Below are positions 32,051 through 40,988 of a stretch of 64,000 nt of DNA, piece after piece (the first letter of the stretch is position 1; the number at the start of each line of letters is the position of its first letter). The position numbers and the translations under genes are program-made. The notes below the pieces were generated by a model. The model was not told where the DNA came from, made no database searches, and worked only from the letters and a program-made list of their open reading frames with translations. The stretch comes from Acidimicrobiaceae bacterium (lineage in GTDB: Bacteria > Actinomycetota > Acidimicrobiia > Acidimicrobiales > RAAP-2), in assembly GCA_027449885.1 (NCBI GenBank), contig DAIDKS010000032.1:1-64000 (forward strand), read 5' to 3'.

Positions 32051-33027
32051 CGCTCCTCCTTCGTCCGACCGGCGATCGTCAGGTACAGCACGGCCATGCG
32101 AATCGGGACGCCGTTCGCCACCTGCTGGGCGATGAGTGAGGAGGGCAGGTCGGCCACCGCGGAGTCGAGTTCCACCCCCCGATTGATGGGTCCCGGGTGC
32201 ATCACGACCGCCTCCGGACGCAGGCGCGCCGCCCGCTCCTCCGTGAGTCCGAAGGTCGACGTGAACTCGCGCAGGCTCGGGACGAACGCCCCCGTCCCCC
32301 GCTCCGTCTGGAGCCGCAGAAGGCTCACGACGTCCGACTGCTCGAGCGCCGCGTCGAGGTCCGTGGCGACCTCGACGGGCCAGTCGTCGAGGTCGTCGGG
32401 CAGCAGCGTCGCGGGTCCGGCGACGCTCACCCGCGCGCCGAGTGTCACGTACGCGTCGATGTCGCTCCGGGCGACGCGGGAGTGACGGATATCGCCGACG
32501 ATCACGACGCGAAGCCCCTCGAACAGGCTCGCGCCCGTGCCGAGCGCCTCGACGCCGCGCCGGCCCGCCAGCGCTCGGCGCACCGTGAAGGCGTCGAGGA
32601 GTCCCTGGGTGGGGTGCTGGTGAAGACCGTCGCCGGCGTTGATCACCCGCACGTGAGGGACGTAGCGACTGACCTGCTCCGCGGCGCCGCTCGAGCGGTG
32701 CCGCAGGACGACCGCGTCGATGCCGAGCGCCTCGATCGTGGCGATCGTGTCGCGCAGAGACTCGCCCTTTTTCACGCTGCTCGACGCCACCGCGAGTGAG
32801 AGCACGTCAGCACTGAGGCGCTTGGCGGCCGTCTCGAAGCTGAGACGCGTGCGCGTCGACTCCTCGTAGAAGAGCGACGCGACGACGCGGCCCGAGAGGG
32901 CCGGCACCTTCTTCACGGTGCGCGACGCCACCTCCACGAAGCTCTCGGCGGTGTCGAGGACCTCGACGATCGCGTCGCGAGAGAGGGTCCCGAGGTCGAT
33001 GAGGTTCCCACCCCGGATGGTGTCCAT
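32047..33027 (-). CDS. pyrB: Aspartate carbamoyltransferase catalytic subunit
   Basis: FYEESTRTRLSFETAAKRL, HPTQGLLDAFTV, MHPGPINRGVEL. Confidence 0.98.
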   Translation of the reverse strand: MDTIRGGNLIDLGTLSRDAIVEVLDTAESFVEVASRTVKKVPALSGRVVASLFYEESTRTRLSFETAAKRLSADVLSLAVASSSVKKGESLRDTIATIEALGIDAVVLRHRSSGAAEQVSRYVPHVRVINAGDGLHQHPTQGLLDAFTVRRALAGRRGVEALGTGASLFEGLRVVIVGDIRHSRVARSDIDAYVTLGARVSVAGPATLLPDDLDDWPVEVATDLDAALEQSDVVSLLRLQTERGTGAFVPSLREFTSTFGLTEERAARLRPEAVVMHPGPINRGVELDSAVADLPSSLIAQQVANGVPIRMAVLYLTIAGRTKEER

Positions 33028-33590
33028 CACTGCCCCCTCTCGTCGCCGATCCACACTCCGGCGAGCGACGCGAGAATGGCCTCGCCGTGGCGAGTGGGGA
33101 CGTTCTTGCCCACGAAGTCGGCCCGAATGGGCAACTCGCGGTGTCCCCGGTCGACGAGGACCGCGAGCTGGATGGCCCGTGGTCGACCCCACTCCGCGAG
33201 AGCGTTGAGGGCGGCGCGGATCGTGCGGCCCGTGTAGAGCACGTCGTCGACCAGCACGACCGTTCGATCGGTCAAGTCGACGGGGATGTCCGTCCCGCTC
33301 ACGGCCCGCACCGGGCGCTCGGCGAGGTCGTCGCGGAAGAAGGCGACGTCCAAGGTGCCGTCGTGTACCCGCAGGCTGCCGAACTGGCGCACCAGGTCGG
33401 ACAACTCTCGTGCGAGGGCGGTGCCGCCGCGCTGGATCCCGAGGATCACGATCTCGGGGCCGTCGGCGTTTCGCTCGATGATCTCGTGGGCCATCCGGCG
33501 CAGGGCACGGCTCACGTCGTCCGGCGTCAGCAGTTGCGCGCGGACCACCACATCCTGTGGCGAGGGCTCGGGGCCGCTCGAAGTCGTCAC
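33027..33590 (-). CDS. pyrR: PyrR: pyrimidine operon regulator / uracil phosphoribosyltransferase
   Basis: RMAHEIIERN, LGIQRGGTALA, TVVLVDDVLYTGRTIRAALNAL; GTG start at 33590. Confidence 0.96.
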   Translation of the reverse strand: MTTSSGPEPSPQDVVVRAQLLTPDDVSRALRRMAHEIIERNADGPEIVILGIQRGGTALARELSDLVRQFGSLRVHDGTLDVAFFRDDLAERPVRAVSGTDIPVDLTDRTVVLVDDVLYTGRTIRAALNALAEWGRPRAIQLAVLVDRGHRELPIRADFVGKNVPTRHGEAILASLAGVWIGDERGQ

Positions 33591-33599
33591 TCGTCCTCC

Positions 33600-33634
33600 C
33601 ACCGTACGGACCTCACGGGACCCGTTTGACGGTG
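33600..33634 (-). promoter_or_regulatory. PyrR-binding RNA hairpin in the pyr operon 5' UTR
   Basis: Minus strand CACCGT CAAACG GGTCCCGTGAGGTC CGT ACGGTG; core GGUCCCGUGAGGUC matches PyrR anti-antiterminator consensus ARUCCNGNGAGGYU with one compensatory A-U to G-C change; abuts the SD (GGGAGGA) of pyrR. Confidence 0.82.
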
Positions 33635-33670
33635 CGGGGACATGGTATCAGCGGCCCTGCGCCGGAGCCC

Positions 33671-34576
33671 TCATCCCTCCGAGGTGATGCCCCGGGTGAT
33701 CCAGTTCGCACTGCGGCGACTCATCACTCGATCGACCAGGTTGGAGAACGAGCCCTCCCGCTCGACCGTCCGACGGATCACGACCGACAGGGTGGGCAGG
33801 GCCCAGAAGTCGCCGCAGACCCAGAGGATGGCGGCGCCGATCTGCTGGTCGGGGAAGGGGGCGAGGCTCACGCCGGGGACGTGGGCGTAGACCGAGTACC
33901 AACTCGTGGTGGTGAGGATGCTCATCGACATCGCGAGGATGGTCATCACCAGGTTCACGAAGATGATGGCCCCGATCTGCCAGATGCCGCCGCGAGCGGG
34001 ACGCGCCGGGCTCGAGGGAATGATCTGAAGCCAGAAGAGCGTCCCGAAGACGAGGAAGCTGCCGTGCATCAGCCAGACGTGCACGAGGTTGTTGTTCTCG
34101 GCGAGGTCGAACATCACCGGGATGTGCCACAGCACCATGATCCCCGAGAACCCGATCACGGCGACCCACGGGTCCCGGATCACCCGGCCGATGACGCGCC
34201 AGACGGCCGCCCGGCGGGAGAGGAAGAGGAACCGACCCACCTTGCGACGGGCCCCGACCGGCAGCCCGAAGAGCAGGGGCGTCCAGGGAGCCCCTCCCAC
34301 GATGAGCATGGGCACGAAGAACGCGGCGACGACGTGATCGATCATGTGGACGTAGAAGTAGCTCGACGACCAGTAGTCGAGCGGCGACACGATCGCGACC
34401 ACCGTGAGCGCCAGACCCCCGTAGAAGAACAGGGAGCGAACACGACGGCGGTGACGACGCGAGGGATCGGCCGTGCGGTGCAGCAGCCGCCGCAATCCGA
34501 CCTCGTGCCAGATCGCCGTCACCGCGAGGACGGCGACGATCGGGTCGAAGCTCCAGTGACGCAAGAGTACGCTCAC
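33671..34576 (-). CDS. CtaG/Caa3-type cytochrome oxidase assembly membrane protein (copy 1)
   Basis: FYVHMIDHVVAAFFVPMLIVGGAPWTPLLFGLP, multi-TM caa3_CtaG-like. Confidence 0.82.
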   Translation of the reverse strand: MSVLLRHWSFDPIVAVLAVTAIWHEVGLRRLLHRTADPSRRHRRRVRSLFFYGGLALTVVAIVSPLDYWSSSYFYVHMIDHVVAAFFVPMLIVGGAPWTPLLFGLPVGARRKVGRFLFLSRRAAVWRVIGRVIRDPWVAVIGFSGIMVLWHIPVMFDLAENNNLVHVWLMHGSFLVFGTLFWLQIIPSSPARPARGGIWQIGAIIFVNLVMTILAMSMSILTTTSWYSVYAHVPGVSLAPFPDQQIGAAILWVCGDFWALPTLSVVIRRTVEREGSFSNLVDRVMSRRSANWITRGITSEG

Positions 34577-34914
34577 GCCGGCGTTCCGGTCCCGTCGGTG
34601 TCGTCCGCGTCCTCACGGCCCCGCTGGACGTCCTGCCAGGCCTTGAGCATCGACGCGTACTCCGGGGCGAGACCGGGCTCCGGTCGCCGCGACGGCCGCG
34701 GCGCCCGGTCACCGTGCAGGAACTTCCACCACATGTAGACGGCGAAGACGGCGAGCAGGGGCCACTCGAAGACGTAGGCCCAACTGAGGGCGTTGCCCCT
34801 CTCCGCGCGACCGAGTTCGAACCAGAAGGCCGCCCCGCACAGCGCGAGCCCCGCGACCAGCGCCACGTGCGTGCGCCACGCGCCGGACGGCGGGACCGGC
34901 TCCGTCTCCCCCAT
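34573..34914 (-). CDS. Small membrane protein with GNALSWAYVFEWPLLAVFAVYMWWK motif (paralog A)
   Basis: Two TM segments; GTGA overlap with CtaG; paralog at 41747-42061. Confidence 0.75.
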   Translation of the reverse strand: MGETEPVPPSGAWRTHVALVAGLALCGAAFWFELGRAERGNALSWAYVFEWPLLAVFAVYMWWKFLHGDRAPRPSRRPEPGLAPEYASMLKAWQDVQRGREDADDTDGTGTPA

Positions 34915-34973
34915 GCGGTCATGGTAGCGGGCCCCCGGTCGACCGCGACCACCCGTCGGTAGAGTGGCGAGTC

Positions 34974-35771
34974 GTGGCCGACGCAGCACCTCCCCCCCGA
35001 CCGCTGTCCGCCGACGAGCGCGAGGCCGCCTTCCGAGCCGGACGCGCCCCGGTCCCCCCTCGGTTCATCGTCATCGCCGTCGCCGTGCTCGTCGTCCTGG
35101 GCCTCGGTGGCGTCGTCATGGAACACGTCTTCGGCAATCCGCACGGCGTCGCGTCCACCGGCGGCACGACCCCACAGCCCACGACCACCCTGCCGGTCAC
35201 CGGAGCCCGATCCGTCATCGCCCTGACCCGGGTCGGCGCCACCCCCGCACCACCTCTCTCGCTCGACGACGCCGCCGGCCGACCCTGGAGCCTCGCTCGG
35301 GCTCGTGGTCAGGTCCTGATCCTCGGGTTTGTCGACGCCACCTGCAACGACATCTGCCCCGTGCTCGGCCAGGAGCTCCGTCAGGCGCTCGTCGACCTCG
35401 GCCCCCAGCGGGCCCGCGTCGACGTGACGCTCGTGAACACCGACCCCGTCCATACGCGCATCACGGGCGTACCCGCGGCCCTGCGCCTCACCGGACTCGA
35501 CGCCTTCCCGAACGTCACCTTCCTCTCGGGAACGCTGTCACAGCTCTCGCGCGTCTGGAACGCCTACGGCGTGCAGGTCCGCCTCGATCCCACGACCGGT
35601 CGTAGCGTCCACAACGACGTCCTCTACGTCCTCGACGCGCACGGGGACGTGCGATACCGGGCCCTACCGAGCGCCAACGAGACCACGAGCGGCGTCTACC
35701 GACTCGACAGCGCGACCGAGGCGCTCGCGGCCCGGGCGATCGCGGGAGCGGCCGGTAGTCTGGCCGGATGA
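34974..35771 (+). CDS. SCO1/SenC-type copper chaperone, membrane anchored
   Basis: N-terminal TM; thioredoxin fold with CNDIC motif and distal His (VHNDVLYVLD). Confidence 0.85.
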   Translation: MADAAPPPRPLSADEREAAFRAGRAPVPPRFIVIAVAVLVVLGLGGVVMEHVFGNPHGVASTGGTTPQPTTTLPVTGARSVIALTRVGATPAPPLSLDDAAGRPWSLARARGQVLILGFVDATCNDICPVLGQELRQALVDLGPQRARVDVTLVNTDPVHTRITGVPAALRLTGLDAFPNVTFLSGTLSQLSRVWNAYGVQVRLDPTTGRSVHNDVLYVLDAHGDVRYRALPSANETTSGVYRLDSATEALAARAIAGAAGSLAG

Positions 35772-36448
35772 CGAGCCCCACCCCCGACGAGCGCGCCTCG
35801 GCGTACAACCCGGCCTCCATGCCGGCGTCGAGCCTCGCCACGACTAAGGCCGTCTGGTATCGACGCCCGTGGTTCCTCCTCGCCCTCCTCGTCGTGGTGG
35901 GCGTGCTCGTCTCGGTCCTCGCCGACGTGACGAGTCCGATCACCGCGGCACAGGACGCCGCCGACCAGAATGCCCTGATCAAACAGGTCAATCAAGGAAT
36001 CGCTCCCTGCTCGTACGCCCTGACCGAGTCCTTCTCCTTCTTCAACGAGTGGCGCGCCGGTCGATTGACCTCCGGCAACCTCGCCCAGATCCCCAAGCTC
36101 CTCACCGACGACCAGACCAACTGCTCCCTGGCGAGCGGCCCGATCTACGACATGAGCAACAGCGTCGTGCCCCTCAACACGCCCGCCGGCAAGCAGATCG
36201 GCCTCATGTACCAGACGGTCCTCACGTGGGTCACGGGAGACGCCCTGCACGCGATCGAGGACATCCAGTACTCCTTCGCGCATCCCGGCGACACCACCCG
36301 CTTCGGTGACCTCGCGCGCCAGGCGCGACTCCTCTCCTCGGACCGTGCCGTCGCTCTGCAGTACCTAGCGAACGCCGGCAACATCCTCGGTCAGAGCCTC
36401 ACCGCCCTGAAGTTGCCGGTGATGGCTCCCCTGCGTGGACTGACCTGA
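35768..36448 (+). CDS. Hypothetical membrane-anchored protein, coupled to SCO1
   Basis: ATGA overlap with SCO1; single N-terminal TM. Confidence 0.6.
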   Translation: MTSPTPDERASAYNPASMPASSLATTKAVWYRRPWFLLALLVVVGVLVSVLADVTSPITAAQDAADQNALIKQVNQGIAPCSYALTESFSFFNEWRAGRLTSGNLAQIPKLLTDDQTNCSLASGPIYDMSNSVVPLNTPAGKQIGLMYQTVLTWVTGDALHAIEDIQYSFAHPGDTTRFGDLARQARLLSSDRAVALQYLANAGNILGQSLTALKLPVMAPLRGLT

Positions 36449-36449
36449 G

Positions 36450-37208
36450 TCAGTCACGCGTCCCGAAGAATCCGCGGGCCCGCTCGTCACGAACCAGGCG
36501 GTAGAGCTCGTCGCTCGGATCCTCTTCCGACTGCAGCCAGTGCATCAGGTTCCAGAAGACGATCGGGACGAACGCGGCCGCTGAGAGGAGCCAGATCGAC
36601 CCGGCACTGAGCTGTTGGTCCGCGGGGAGGGACAGTCCGCCGGGACGGTGGGTGAAGACCGTGTACCACGACGTCGCCGACATCCCGTTCAGGTAGGCGA
36701 CGATCCACACCGCCCACATGACGACCGCCGAGACGCCGATCCGCATCGGTCGCGCCGTACGGGCCCGTAGGGGTGGCGAGTCGATCAGGTCGATGAAGAC
36801 GGCGAGGGCCCCCCCGGTCAGGGTCAGCGCCTCGAGGACGACGACAATCGGATGCCGCACGAGGGCGTCCACCACCGGTGCGACCCGCCACAGGATCGCG
36901 AGGGCGACGAGGAGGGCGCTGCGGGCGATCAGTCGGCGCTGGCCGGACGTCCGGTTGTGGCGCTCGATCCTCTCGTCGCCTCGTCGCGTGCCGTCGAGCG
37001 CCACGGAGGACCACCGCAGCGCCCCCCACGGCGCCCCCACGGCGAGGAGCACCGGGGCGACGAAGGTGAAGACCGCGTACTGCAGGGCCTGCGCGAACTC
37101 GTAGTGGCGAGCCCCCGATGACAGAGGCGGCACCAGCCACCCCACCCACAGCACGACCCCGAGGATCGCGCTGGCTCGGCGAAGTGAACGGTGCCGCTCC
37201 TCCATCAC
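36450..37208 (-). CDS. CtaG-like cytochrome oxidase assembly membrane protein (copy 2)
   Basis: FAQALQYAVFTFVAPVLLAVGAPWGALR, multi-TM; resembles caa3_CtaG. Confidence 0.72.
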   Translation of the reverse strand: MMEERHRSLRRASAILGVVLWVGWLVPPLSSGARHYEFAQALQYAVFTFVAPVLLAVGAPWGALRWSSVALDGTRRGDERIERHNRTSGQRRLIARSALLVALAILWRVAPVVDALVRHPIVVVLEALTLTGGALAVFIDLIDSPPLRARTARPMRIGVSAVVMWAVWIVAYLNGMSATSWYTVFTHRPGGLSLPADQQLSAGSIWLLSAAAFVPIVFWNLMHWLQSEEDPSDELYRLVRDERARGFFGTRD

Positions 37209-37228
37209 GCTACGGACCGTAGTCGGTC

Positions 37229-37339
37229 CTACTCCGACGGATGCCGCTGGAAGAAGCCCCAGATGAGGACCGCGATCAGCACGCCCAAGAGGACGAACGT
37301 CGTCTCGGCCTCGGCCCAGATGTAGTTATCGATGCCCAT
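37229..37339 (-). CDS. 36-aa single-TM microprotein in the cox operon (not in the supplied ORF track)
   Basis: ATG...TAG encodes MGIDNYIWAEAETTFVLLGVLIAVLIWGFFQRHPSE; strong SD AGGAGGGGACG before ATG; immediately 3' of ctaE. Confidence 0.78.
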   Translation of the reverse strand: MGIDNYIWAEAETTFVLLGVLIAVLIWGFFQRHPSE

Positions 37340-37348
37340 CGTCCCCTC

Positions 37349-37996
37349 CTAGATCAGGTAGAACAACGCGAAGAAGAAGGCCGCCCCGACGCCCACGAAC
37401 CCCATGAAGTAGGTCATCGACGCCACGTTGGCCCGGAACGACTGCGCGGAGGGGTGCGTCGAGAGCGTCGGACGATCTCCGCCGATCTCGGTGCGCAGCC
37501 GCATTCCACGCGCCAGAGCGGTCTCCACCCAGTACGCCGACACGACGAGCGTCGCGATGTTGAACACGCCCCACCCGATGAAGCTCGACGCGTAGCCACT
37601 GGCTCCTGGGTAGAACGGCAACTTCGTCAGTTCCCAGATCTGCAGCATGAGGGCGCCCACCAGCAGCACGAGTGCCGTCCAGCCGGCCACCTGCCAGTCA
37701 GCCACGCCCCCGCGTCGGAAGCGCCACTGCCCGTAGACCGCGAGGACCCCGGCGAGAGCCGTGGCGAGCACGATCCCCCAACCGAACGACATCGGCGCCG
37801 TCATGTGGTGCGGGCGCCAGAGGTTCCCGCTGTTGGACGAGCGCAGGTAGAAGTACGTGTACGCCAACGACGCCAGCAGAAAGGTGTACATCCCGATGAA
37901 GAGGCGTCCACCCGACCACACCGAACCGATGTGGGCTCGCAGCTCGAATTCCTCCTCCTCGGGGGTGGAGGTGTAGCCCTGTTCGACTTTCGCCAT
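37349..37996 (-). CDS. ctaE: Cytochrome c oxidase subunit III
   Basis: GRLFIGMYTFLLASLAYTYFYLRSSN...; TM pattern; in operon with ctaD. Confidence 0.9.
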   Translation of the reverse strand: MAKVEQGYTSTPEEEEFELRAHIGSVWSGGRLFIGMYTFLLASLAYTYFYLRSSNSGNLWRPHHMTAPMSFGWGIVLATALAGVLAVYGQWRFRRGGVADWQVAGWTALVLLVGALMLQIWELTKLPFYPGASGYASSFIGWGVFNIATLVVSAYWVETALARGMRLRTEIGGDRPTLSTHPSAQSFRANVASMTYFMGFVGVGAAFFFALFYLI

Positions 37997-38008
37997 GTCC
38001 CTCTCCTC

Positions 38009-39949
38009 TCAGTCCTGCGGCGCCGCGTGAACGAGTCCCGCGTCGCCGAGGTCGGCGACCGCAGGGGCCCCGGGCTCGCTGTAACGGTACGGGTCACTCA
38101 GGACGACCGGAATGCGCTCGAAGTTGTACGACGGCACCGGGTTGGCAGTCTGCCACTCCAGGCCGCGAGAGTCCCACGGGTTGGCCGGCGCCTTCTGCGG
38201 GTTGATCCAGAGCGAGTACACCATGTTGAAGGCGAAGATGAGGAACGAGAAGCCCAGCAGGAAGGCGCTCACCGACGAGAAGTCGTTGAGACCCTGCAGG
38301 TTCTTCGCGTACGTGAACACCCGTCGCGGCTGACCCAGCAGACCGATGATGAACATCGGGAAGAAGGTCAGGTTGAAGAAGACGAACATCGTCCAGAAGT
38401 GCCAGAGTCCGATCTTCTTGTTCAGCATCCGCCCGGTCATCTTCGGCAGCCAGTAGTAAAGCCCTCCCATGAAGGCGAAGAGCAGCCCACCCATGATCGT
38501 GTAGTGGAAGTGCGACAGCACGAAGAAGCCTCCGTGGACCGTCACGTTCACCGGCACGTCCGAGAGGAACACGCCCGTGACTCCACCGATCAGGAAGTTG
38601 AAGTACAGGGCGAGCGCGAACAGCATCGGTATCTCGAATCTGATCTTCGCCTTATAGAGCGTGCCCATGCCGACCAGGTAGATGAATCCCGTGGGAATCG
38701 AGATCAACTCCGTCGTCAGCATGAAGAGCGGGCGCATGTCCGGGTTGATACCGCTCTGGTACAGGTGGTGCTGCCACACGAAGAACGAGAGGAGGGCCAC
38801 CCCGATCATTCCCGCGGCGCCGACCTTGTAGGCGAAGAGCGGCTTTCGGGTGAAGACCGGGAGGATCTCCCCGACGATCCCGAAGCCCGGCAGCGCCATG
38901 ATGTACACCTCCGGGTGGCCGAAGAACCAGAAGAGGTTCTGCCACAGGTAGGCACTCCCGCCGTGCTCGTTGACGTAGAAGGCCGTCTGGGCCGTCTTGT
39001 CGAGGAGGCCGAAGACGCCCGCGGCGAAGAGCGTCGGCGTCGCCAGCGTCAGCAGGGCCGACGTCGCCAGCAGCGACCACACGAGGATCGGTACCCGGCT
39101 CCAGGTCATACCCGGCGCGCGGTAGTTGATGATCGTCACGGCCATGTTGAATCCCGCGGCCATCATGCCCATGCCGATGACGGCGAACCCGAAGAGGTAC
39201 CCGATCATTCCCGGGCCGGCCTGCGTCTGCAGCGGCGCGTAGCCCGTCCACCCGGTCGGGAAGCCGCCGAGCGGCAGCGCCGAGAAGATGACCATGTAGC
39301 CCGCCGTGAAGACCCAGAAGCTGAAGGCCTCGATGCGGGGGAAGGCCATCCGGCGCGAACCGATCATCAGGGGAACCAGGTAGTTGCCGAGCGGCCCGAC
39401 CACGATCGACGTCGCCATCATCATCATGACCGTTCCGTGCTCGGAGACGATCTTGATGTACGTGTCGGCACTGAAGTAGTGCGTCGTCGGGTTGAGTAGC
39501 TCGGTGCGGATCGCCATCGCGAGGAGCCCACCGGTGAACAGGAAGAGGAGCACGCCCACGACGTACTGCAGCCCGACCGTCTTGTGGTTGGTCGAGTACC
39601 GGAAGTACTTGCTCCATCCCTGGACGTCGACCTCCTTGCCCGGCTGTCGTCCGGCCATCTTGGCCAGCGGGTAGTTGAGCGCTCCGATGCCGAGCAGCCA
39701 GCCCGCCACACCGAAGATCTCGCCGAGCGTCACCGCGATGACGTTCTGCCCGCTGTTCTGGATGTACGGGTAACTGCTCGCGATCGCGTTGCCCAGCCAG
39801 TGGCCGAGGAGGTAGCCCACGATGGCCCCGACTATGGCGGTGCCCAGGTGCTGGCTCCAGATTCCCGGTCGCTGGGTCCACGAGACCCGCTCGGTCGTCG
39901 TGGTGGCGCCCCCGCTGGTCGCCACCGGACGCTCGGCACTGATCGTCAT
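38009..39949 (-). CDS. ctaD: Heme-copper oxidase subunit I (divergent), with N-terminal TM extension
   Basis: Heme/CuB ligands retained (SEHGTV, GHPEVY, WQHHLY, LSHFHY). Confidence 0.96.
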   Translation of the reverse strand: MTISAERPVATSGGATTTTERVSWTQRPGIWSQHLGTAIVGAIVGYLLGHWLGNAIASSYPYIQNSGQNVIAVTLGEIFGVAGWLLGIGALNYPLAKMAGRQPGKEVDVQGWSKYFRYSTNHKTVGLQYVVGVLLFLFTGGLLAMAIRTELLNPTTHYFSADTYIKIVSEHGTVMMMMATSIVVGPLGNYLVPLMIGSRRMAFPRIEAFSFWVFTAGYMVIFSALPLGGFPTGWTGYAPLQTQAGPGMIGYLFGFAVIGMGMMAAGFNMAVTIINYRAPGMTWSRVPILVWSLLATSALLTLATPTLFAAGVFGLLDKTAQTAFYVNEHGGSAYLWQNLFWFFGHPEVYIMALPGFGIVGEILPVFTRKPLFAYKVGAAGMIGVALLSFFVWQHHLYQSGINPDMRPLFMLTTELISIPTGFIYLVGMGTLYKAKIRFEIPMLFALALYFNFLIGGVTGVFLSDVPVNVTVHGGFFVLSHFHYTIMGGLLFAFMGGLYYWLPKMTGRMLNKKIGLWHFWTMFVFFNLTFFPMFIIGLLGQPRRVFTYAKNLQGLNDFSSVSAFLLGFSFLIFAFNMVYSLWINPQKAPANPWDSRGLEWQTANPVPSYNFERIPVVLSDPYRYSEPGAPAVADLGDAGLVHAAPQD

Positions 39950-39998
39950 CGTCCGCTCCCCTTCTTCATCTCACGAGAATTCGTCATTGCATCCCCCA

Positions 39999-40958
39999 TC
40001 ACGACGCCGGGTTCTTCGAGCCGTAGACCTCGACCGAGCTGTAGGGCGTGGCCTTGCCGTCCGGGTAGTACCCACCGTTCGCCCCGTTGGCGTCCGGCAC
40101 GTACGTCCAGGCGAAGGGCGGCAGGAGCTTCGTGTTGGCCGCGTTGGCCGCCTCGGTCTGCTGGGCCCAGGACTGGAACGCCGCGGGCGTCACGACCTGG
40201 CCCGAGTTGTACATCGCCCCGTGCCAGATGCCGCAGAGCTCGCTGCAGCGGACCATGAAGGAGCCGAGCTGCTTCGTCTCGGTGTAGGCGACGTCGTTGA
40301 CCTGCGGGTTCGCGTCGGCCTTCACGCCGAGCTGGTAGGCCCAGAAGCTGTGGATGACGTCGAGCGACGTGACGTTGAACACGATCGTCGCGTTGTCCGG
40401 CAGGATCAGCTGTGAGGTCTCGAAGCCGCCGAAGGTCGGGTACCGGTAGGTGAACTTCCACTGCTGACCGATCACCTGCACCGGCAGCGCCTGTCCGGGC
40501 GTCCACCCGGAGTTCGGCGAGAACGCAGCGGTCTCGGCCTGCGCGGCTCCCGAGGGTGCCCAGATCGGGTTCGGTCCCTCACCGCCGCCCGATCCGTGGT
40601 CCACGACGAGGGCCCACGTCCCGAAGGCCGCCGCGGCCAGAGTCATCACCGAGGTGATGGAGATCCAGAGCACCTGCGTGCGTGTATTGCCGCGCGCCGC
40701 GTCGCCACCGACGGGGTCCGGGGCGCGCTTCGCGCTCCAGACCGTGATCGCGTACCCCATGTAGACCCAGACGCCGATCACCACGGGCAGGGCCACCATC
40801 AGCAGGATGTTGAAGTCGATCTGGTCGTGGTAGGCGGTCTCGGTCATCCGTCCCGGCGGCATGTGCGGCCCCAGCACGAACCAACCGAGGAGGTCGGCCG
40901 CGATGGAGAGGATGACCCAGATGGTGGTCATCCGGCGGAGGTGGTGCGTCTCGTTCAT
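39999..40958 (-). CDS. ctaC: Cytochrome c oxidase subunit II
   Basis: CuA motif: IHSFW ... CSELCGIWHGAM; two N-terminal TMs. Confidence 0.94.
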   Translation of the reverse strand: MNETHHLRRMTTIWVILSIAADLLGWFVLGPHMPPGRMTETAYHDQIDFNILLMVALPVVIGVWVYMGYAITVWSAKRAPDPVGGDAARGNTRTQVLWISITSVMTLAAAAFGTWALVVDHGSGGGEGPNPIWAPSGAAQAETAAFSPNSGWTPGQALPVQVIGQQWKFTYRYPTFGGFETSQLILPDNATIVFNVTSLDVIHSFWAYQLGVKADANPQVNDVAYTETKQLGSFMVRCSELCGIWHGAMYNSGQVVTPAAFQSWAQQTEAANAANTKLLPPFAWTYVPDANGANGGYYPDGKATPYSSVEVYGSKNPAS

Positions 40959-40988
40959 GTCTGCTCTTCTCTCCGTTCTCGATCGTGC

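Noticed and set aside
37241-39499. 752-aa plus-strand ORF opposite ctaE/ctaD
   Set aside because: His/Arg/Glu-rich shadow ORF over highly conserved oxidase genes.
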